A stretch of 64,000 nucleotides of DNA from contig CALARK010000022.1 in the NCBI GenBank assembly GCA_937888595.1, positions 496,001 to 560,000 on the forward strand, given 5' to 3'. The position numbers and the translations under genes were made by a program. Positions 59,540 to 64,000 of the stretch are shown piece by piece (within the stretch, counting starts at the first letter, position 1; each line of letters begins with the position of its first letter). This DNA comes from an uncultured Sterolibacteriaceae bacterium (GTDB lineage: Bacteria; Pseudomonadota; Gammaproteobacteria; Burkholderiales; Rhodocyclaceae). The notes beneath the pieces were generated by a model. The model saw only the letters and a program-made list of their open reading frames with translations, searched no databases and had not been told where the DNA came from.

Positions 59540-60201
59540 GCGTTTTCCTCCATCAAGCGGGGTGGCGGTAGGCGGGTCGGCTGCGCCGGGTCGTAGTCGC
59601 GGTTGAGCCAGACGATCAGGGCGGCGTTGCCGATCGAATCGGCGTCGCTCGGGAGATAGCCGTGCAGGATGCCGCAGTAGTCGAATTCCTCGTCCAGCTG
59701 GAAGCGCAGCACCGGGTCGTAGATATCTCCCCAGATGACGCGCTTGGCGTACTCCTCGGGGGACATGTATGCGGCATGCTGGGCGTAGCCTGGCAGGCGG
59801 CCGCCGGCGATGATGCGCTTCAGGTTCATGTCGCGGCACAGCTGGCGGCGGGCGTCGTAGAGCAGGTGGCCGATGCCCTGTCCGCGCATTTCGGGATCGA
59901 CGCACACTTCGGCGCCGTAGAGGGTTCGCCCGCTGACCGGATCATGGGTGTCGAAATTGCCGTTGTTGGTGATGTCAGCCCAGGTATGGTGCAGGCTGTA
60001 GTCGTCCCACAGGATGACAAGCGAGATGGCGATGCCGACCAGCCGTCCCTCGTTCTCGGCAGCGAGCTGTCCCTGGGGGAAGCGTTCCAGCAGGTTTGCG
60101 AACTGTTCGGGGCGGAAGGCCGGGATCGCTTCGTAGACGTCCTTCTGCAGTTCGATGGCGGCAGCGATGTCGCGGTGGGTGAGGTTGCGAATGATCGGCA
60201 T
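59536..60201 (-). CDS. GNAT-family N-acetyltransferase
   Basis: A 221-residue acetyltransferase. Motif A appears as CVDPEMRGQGIGHLLYDARR, with the acetyl-CoA-binding Gln/Arg-x-x-Gly-x-Gly pattern. It is coupled by overlap to the nitrilase gene and lies six bases from the homospermidine synthase gene. Its acceptor is unknown; an amine or polyamine would fit the neighbours. Confidence 0.88.
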   Translation of the reverse strand: MPIIRNLTHRDIAAAIELQKDVYEAIPAFRPEQFANLLERFPQGQLAAENEGRLVGIAISLVILWDDYSLHHTWADITNNGNFDTHDPVSGRTLYGAEVCVDPEMRGQGIGHLLYDARRQLCRDMNLKRIIAGGRLPGYAQHAAYMSPEEYAKRVIWGDIYDPVLRFQLDEEFDYCGILHGYLPSDADSIGNAALIVWLNRDYDPAQPTRLPPPRLMEENA

Positions 60202-60207
60202 GGCGGC

Positions 60208-61620
60208 TTATCCGACGCGAAAGTTCCTGAATTGCCACGGGTCGCCGGCGTCGATGTCCTGCGGAAAGAAGCCGGCGCGCTCCTTGAGCGGTGTCCAGTC
60301 CGAATATACCCCGACCACTTCGCCGAGATAGGGGCGGCACAGCGCGATGATCTCGGCGAAGGGCATCTCCTCTGGATCGACTATGCCGCGTGCCGGATTC
60401 CTGATTGCCCAGACCACGCCGGCCATCACGCCGGCCGTGACCTGCAGGGCCGTGGCCGAATTGTAGGGGGCGAGCTTGCGGGCTTCGGCGGTCGACAGGC
60501 GCGAACCATACCAGTAGGCTCCCTTGGGATGTCCCATCAGCAGGACGCCCAGTTCGTCGACGCCGGTGGCGATCTCATCCCGCAGGATCCGTTTTCCCGG
60601 CTGGATCTCCCACTCGCGGCCGGCCAGTTCGTGGAGCGACATCACCGCATCGTCGCAGGGGTGGTAGGCGTAATGCACCGTAGGCCGGTATGCCGGCGAC
60701 GGGCCGGCGCCGACCGTCAGGTAATCGGCCAGCGAGATCGCCTCGCCGTGCGTGATGAGAAAACCGTGAATCGGCCCCGCCAGCGGTGTCCAGGTGCGCA
60801 CCCGCGTCGCGGCGCCCGGCCGGTCGAGATAGATCGCCGCTTCGCAGCCGAAGCCGTGGCGGCGTCCGTCGGCCGGCAGTTGCTTCTCGTGGCTGCCCCA
60901 ACCCAGTTCGGCCGGCTGGCAGCCCTCGCCGACGAAGCCGTCCACCGACCAGGTATTGACGAATTCCCCCGGCCGCTTGCAGGGTTCGGCGGTCTGCCAG
61001 TCGCGCTCGGCGATGTGGATGGCCCGGATCGACAGGGACTGGGCGAGCCTGGCCCAGCCGGCGCGGTCGGCGGGGGGCTCCACGGGTTGGCCGCAGTCCC
61101 GGGCGATGTCGAGCAGCGCCTGCTTGACGAAATGCGAGACCCAGCCCGGGTTGGCCCCGTGGGTCAGCACGGCGGTGGGCCCGCCGGGCACGTGCAGCGC
61201 CTTCGCCTGTTCGCGCAGGGCATAGTTCGAGCGTGCCGACGGGGGCAGGGCCGCGTCGGTATAGCCGCCCGCCCAGGGTTCGATGCAGGCGTCGAGATAG
61301 AGTGCGCCGCGCTCGCGGCAGAATTCGATCAGGGCGACGCTCGAGACATTCACCGCGAGGTTGAGCAGTAAGTCGCCGACTCCGACGAGCGGAGCGAGCA
61401 CTGTGCGGTAGTTCTCGCGGGTCAGGGGGTGGATGCAGTGCTGCAGACCGTAGGCCCCGGCTTCGTCGCTGCCGTAGTCATCGGCGGTGATGATCGTGAC
61501 CTGTTCCGGTTTGAGGGTGAGGTGGCGGAACAGCAGGGGCAGCACGCCCTGGGCGATCGCACCGAAGCCGACGATCACCACCCGGCCGCCGAATGGGGTA
61601 GGTTCGAATGGGTTTTGCAT
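60208..61620 (-). CDS. Homospermidine synthase-like protein
   Basis: A 470-residue protein of the saccharopine-dehydrogenase-like fold, closest to bacterial homospermidine synthases that join putrescine or spermidine units with NAD. RVVIVGFGAIAQGVLPLLF is the nucleotide-binding N terminus, and LDACIEPW, THGANPGWVSHFVKQAL, and RPTVHYAYHPCDDAVMSLHE are family-typical. The start at 61620 gives MQNPFEPTPFGGRVVIVG. The 224-base gap upstream to 61844 holds one dispersed repeat and no gene. Confidence 0.85.
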   Translation of the reverse strand: MQNPFEPTPFGGRVVIVGFGAIAQGVLPLLFRHLTLKPEQVTIITADDYGSDEAGAYGLQHCIHPLTRENYRTVLAPLVGVGDLLLNLAVNVSSVALIEFCRERGALYLDACIEPWAGGYTDAALPPSARSNYALREQAKALHVPGGPTAVLTHGANPGWVSHFVKQALLDIARDCGQPVEPPADRAGWARLAQSLSIRAIHIAERDWQTAEPCKRPGEFVNTWSVDGFVGEGCQPAELGWGSHEKQLPADGRRHGFGCEAAIYLDRPGAATRVRTWTPLAGPIHGFLITHGEAISLADYLTVGAGPSPAYRPTVHYAYHPCDDAVMSLHELAGREWEIQPGKRILRDEIATGVDELGVLLMGHPKGAYWYGSRLSTAEARKLAPYNSATALQVTAGVMAGVVWAIRNPARGIVDPEEMPFAEIIALCRPYLGEVVGVYSDWTPLKERAGFFPQDIDAGDPWQFRNFRVG

Positions 61621-61790
61621 TGCGTCTATCAGAAAGCGACGACAGAAAAACTGTCGCCTCGATGGGGGAAACACACCATCCGTCCCGGACAGGGCCGGGA
61701 CCGAAGCGCGCACGAATGTGTGTCTGGCTGTTTACCACACTCTTCGGGGCAAAAGTAATTGCGGCGGACGTCGCAGGACGATCCGCCGCA

Positions 61791-61814
61791 AAAAGTCGGC
61801 GCCGGCAGGACGGC
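61791..61814 (-). repeat. 24-bp dispersed repeat forming a terminator-like hairpin (2 mismatches)
   Basis: Matches at 22 of 24 positions on the minus strand. With its flank it gives GGCGCC-GTCCTGCC-GGCGCC followed by GACTTTTT, a hairpin with a T run 30 bases after the binding-protein stop codon. Confidence 0.78.
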
Positions 61815-61844
61815 GCCCGGGTCAGGCAGGCGTGCTTACGCCAT

Positions 61845-63011
61845 TTACTTCGCCATCCTGCACTCGCCGACGTAGGCGTCGGCATGGTCGGTGAAGATGG
61901 TGCCCATCAGCTTGTTGGTGATGCGGCCCTGGCCGTCCTTGCGCACCACGCGCAGGAAGTAGTCCTGCACCGGGTAGTGGTTGGCGTTGAACTTGAACTT
62001 GCCGCGCACCGAGGCGAACTGGGCGGCTTCGAGCGCCTTGCGCACGGCGGCCTTGTCGTCGAGCTTGCCCTTGACCTGGCGCACGGCGGCATCCATCAGC
62101 ATGGCGGCATCGTAGCCCTGCGAGGCGTAGAGCGAGGGGATGCGGCCGTAGGTCTTCTCGAAGTCGGCGACGAATTTCTTGTTGGCGGCGTTGTCGAGGT
62201 CGTGGGCCCAGTGGGAGGAGTTGAACAGCCCCAGCATCGGCTCGCCGACGGCGGGGATGGTGTCCTGGTCGGCCGAGAAGCCGGAGGTGATCAGCTGGAT
62301 TTCCTTCGACAGGCCGGCGGCGACGAACTGCTTGATGAAGTTGATGCCCATGCCGCCGGGCAGGAAGAAGAACACCGCGTCCGGCTTGGCGGCGCGCAGC
62401 TGGGCGAGTTCGGCGGCGTAGTCGAGCTGGCCGAGCTTGGTGTACATCTCGTCGGCGATCTGGCCCTTGAAGAAGCGCTTGAAGCCGTTGATGGCGTCCT
62501 TGCCGGCCGGATAGTTGGGGGCGATGCCGATCACGTTCTTGTAGCCCTGGTCGCTGGCCCACTTGCCCATCGCCTCGGCAACGTTGTCGTTCTGCCAGGA
62601 CACGTTGAAAAAGTAGGGATTGCAGCTGCTGCCGGCGAGTTGCGAGGGACCGGCATTCGCCGAGATGTAGAAGGTCTGGCTGTCGAACACCGGCTTGGCG
62701 ACGGTGAGCAGGATGTTCGAGAAAACGATGCCGGTCATGAAGTCGACCTTGTCCTTCTTGAGGAAGCGTTCGGCGATCTGCATGCCGGTATTCGGCTTCT
62801 GCTGGTCATCGGCGACGATCACCTCGGCGGGCAGGCCGCCGAGCTTGCCGTCGAGATGCTTCATGGCGAGCTGGAAGCCGTCGCGGATATCCACGCCGAG
62901 GCCGGCGGCGGGTCCGGACAGCGTCGACAGGAAGCCGACCTTGACCGGTGTGGCGGCCTGCACCGCCGTGAGGGAAGCGGCGAGCAGGGCGCCGGCGAGG
63001 ATTTTCTTCAT
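61845..63011 (-). CDS. Branched-chain amino acid-type ABC transporter substrate-binding protein
   Basis: A 388-residue periplasmic binding protein of the LivJ class. The signal peptide (1-19, MKKILAGALLAASLTAVQA) is followed by VKVGFLSTLSGPAAGLG, VIVADDQQKPNTGMQIAERF and SQGYDAAMLMDAAV. No permease or ATPase genes are adjacent, so the partner transporter is elsewhere. Substrates in this class range from amino acids to aromatic acids and urea. AGGAGA lies before the ATG. Confidence 0.92.
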   Translation of the reverse strand: MKKILAGALLAASLTAVQAATPVKVGFLSTLSGPAAGLGVDIRDGFQLAMKHLDGKLGGLPAEVIVADDQQKPNTGMQIAERFLKKDKVDFMTGIVFSNILLTVAKPVFDSQTFYISANAGPSQLAGSSCNPYFFNVSWQNDNVAEAMGKWASDQGYKNVIGIAPNYPAGKDAINGFKRFFKGQIADEMYTKLGQLDYAAELAQLRAAKPDAVFFFLPGGMGINFIKQFVAAGLSKEIQLITSGFSADQDTIPAVGEPMLGLFNSSHWAHDLDNAANKKFVADFEKTYGRIPSLYASQGYDAAMLMDAAVRQVKGKLDDKAAVRKALEAAQFASVRGKFKFNANHYPVQDYFLRVVRKDGQGRITNKLMGTIFTDHADAYVGECRMAK

Positions 63012-63035
63012 GTCGTCTCTCCTTTTAATTAATGA

Positions 63036-63809
63036 TCAAATGCTGTCGCGCCAGAGGCGGATCGCGCCGAAGGTCGCCGCATCGTCGCCCGGGGCATGGC
63101 CGAGGCGGCGTGCGGCGGCGGCGATGACGGCCGGCGCCTGCCAGCGCAGGAAGGGATTGGTGGCCAGTTCTTCGGCCAGCGTCGATGGGACCGAGGGCAT
63201 GCCGGCGCCGCGCTGGGCGGCCACTTTGGCGATGCGTGCGTCGATGGCCGCATTGCCGGGTTCGACGGCCTTGGCGAAGCGCAGGCAGGATTGCGTGTAT
63301 TCGTGGGCGCAGTAGACCCGGGTGTCGGCGGGCAGGGCGGCGAGGCGAGCGAGCGAGGCGTACATCTGGTCGAGCGTGCCTTCGAAGACCCGCCCGCAGC
63401 CGGCGCCGAACAGCACGTCGCCGCAGAACAGGCCGACATCGCGGGCATAATAGGCGACATGTCCCAGCGTATGTCCCGGCACGTCGATGACCTCGAATTC
63501 CGTTCCCAGCACCGCGACCCGGTCGCCATCGGCGCAGGGATGCGTCACGACCTCCGTCGCCTCGCGTGCCGGACCGTAAACCGGTACCGCATGGCGTGCC
63601 AGCAACCCGGTGATGCCGCCGGTGTGGTCGCCATGGCGATGGGTGACGAGGATCGCCGTCAGGCAGGCACCGACTTTTTCGAGGTAGCGCTCGACCGGCG
63701 CTGCTTCGCCCGGATCGACCACGGCGACTCCGCCGTCGGCACGCAACGCCCAGATATAGTTGTCCTCGAAGGCCGGGATGGGTTCGATGATGAGGGATTC
63801 GATCTGCAT
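63036..63809 (-). CDS. gloB: Hydroxyacylglutathione hydrolase (glyoxalase II)
   Basis: A 257-residue metallo-beta-lactamase fold enzyme that hydrolyses S-lactoylglutathione. The metal site THRHGDH is at residues 56-62, GHTLGHVAYYA follows, and CAHEYTQSCLRFA is typical of the C-terminal part. The start at 63809 gives MQIESLIIEPIPAFEDNYIW. It is divergent from the next gene with 14 bases between the start codons. Residues 45-52, KVGACLTA, resemble a degenerate dispersed-repeat product. Confidence 0.95.
   Translation of the reverse strand: MQIESLIIEPIPAFEDNYIWALRADGGVAVVDPGEAAPVERYLEKVGACLTAILVTHRHGDHTGGITGLLARHAVPVYGPAREATEVVTHPCADGDRVAVLGTEFEVIDVPGHTLGHVAYYARDVGLFCGDVLFGAGCGRVFEGTLDQMYASLARLAALPADTRVYCAHEYTQSCLRFAKAVEPGNAAIDARIAKVAAQRGAGMPSVPSTLAEELATNPFLRWQAPAVIAAAARRLGHAPGDDAATFGAIRLWRDSI
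63655..63678 (+). repeat. Possible degenerate dispersed repeat in gloB (5 mismatches)
   Basis: Shares GCCGTC and CCGACTTTT with the consensus and is read KVGACLTA, the frame seen in mfd and tatD. Chance resemblance is possible. Confidence 0.3.
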
Positions 63810-63823
63810 GGGCGGGCATTTTA

Positions 63824-64000
63824 ATGGCGATCGAAAGCTTTTCCGCATGGCTGGAAACCCCGCAGGGCCGCTACGTGCAGGCCTGGGAACAGGCCAAGCT
63901 CGACATCCTGCTGGCCGACATCTTCGGCTTCAACGCCCTGCAACTCGGCTTTCCCCATTTCGATACCCTGCGGGCCAACCGCATGCCCTTCCGCATCTGC
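63824..64000 (+). CDS. SAM-dependent methyltransferase-like protein, 3' end cut by window edge
   Basis: The first 59 codons of a gene: MAIESFSAWLETPQGRYVQ, then EQAKLDILLADIFGFNALQL. This resembles the N terminus of small methyltransferase-like proteins found beside gloB in betaproteobacteria; the cofactor-binding motifs would lie beyond the window. The start codon is 14 bases from the divergent gloB start. Confidence 0.75.
   Translation, partial: MAIESFSAWLETPQGRYVQAWEQAKLDILLADIFGFNALQLGFPHFDTLRANRMPFRIC

Noticed and set aside
60690..60720. Repeat copy in the homospermidine synthase gene
   Set aside because: Similarity is limited to GGCGCCGAC and the peptide TVGAGPSPAY fits the family context, so chance is likely.

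Overview
The window is a GC-rich, gene-dense stretch of bacterial chromosome, most likely from a betaproteobacterium near the Rhodocyclales. That placement is inferred from the iscR-S-U-A-hscBA-fdx-iscX order, the grpE-dnaK-dnaJ block with sigma-32-type promoters beside hrcA, and the overall protein flavour; no rRNA or marker gene confirms it. There is no phage, insertion sequence or CRISPR array. No gene-free gap exceeds about 230 bases.

Layout. 1-6076 (+): a fatty-acid activation and beta-oxidation run (truncated thiolase, chalcone-isomerase-fold protein, FadD, nitronate-monooxygenase-like protein, acyl-CoA dehydrogenase). 6092-13778 (-): a nine-subunit-type Mrp cation/proton antiporter operon plus two small membrane proteins, with three full antiporter-like subunits and a gene order resembling archaeal Mbh complexes. 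13864-17417 (-): FixJ-type regulator, MASE1 histidine kinase, DUF454 protein and HtpX. 17517-17726 (-): tRNA-Cys and tRNA-Gly. 17785-20208: SuhB, TrmJ, CysE. 20315-28895 (+): the Isc iron-sulfur assembly operon with an IscR-type site, two successive cysteine desulfurases and a tail of exported rhodanese, TatD and Tpx, closed by a hairpin terminator. 28954-33986 (-): a GAF-GGDEF-EAL protein, DUF1015 protein, DAHP synthase and a MarR regulator. 34163-41703 (+): a MarR-flanked cluster of ferric-reductase-like flavoprotein, FUSC protein, HlyD adaptor, RbbA-like double ABC protein and ABC permease. 41867-54802 (-): Mfd, DnaJ, DnaK, GrpE, a haem-motif chemoreceptor, an EF-hand-like protein, TrxC, ferrochelatase and HrcA. 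54899-58643 (+): orphan adenine methyltransferase, NAD kinase, RecN. 58667-63809 (-): nitrilase, GNAT acetyltransferase, homospermidine synthase, branched-chain amino-acid-type binding protein and GloB. 63824-64000 (+): start of a methyltransferase.

The most unusual signal is not a gene. A 24-base sequence (20-base core GCCGTCCCGCCAGCGCCGAC followed by four T) recurs 13 times with 0 to 3 mismatches, in both orientations, roughly once per 5 kb. Six copies lie between genes or at gene ends, and seven lie inside conserved genes. The genic copies are always read in frames giving bland Gly/Ala/Pro peptides ([12 protein letters not shown], GRPASADF-like or [12 protein letters not shown]), never the Arg/Trp-rich frames. 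Two further degenerate copies may exist in grpE and gloB. This looks like a lineage-specific dispersed element, comparable in density to DNA uptake sequences, but its function cannot be told from here.

Other points of interest: a probable ATT start codon for the ferric-reductase-like gene, a perfect 20-base palindrome in the marR promoter, a CxxCH motif in a chemoreceptor sensor domain, and the three-pump Mrp cluster.
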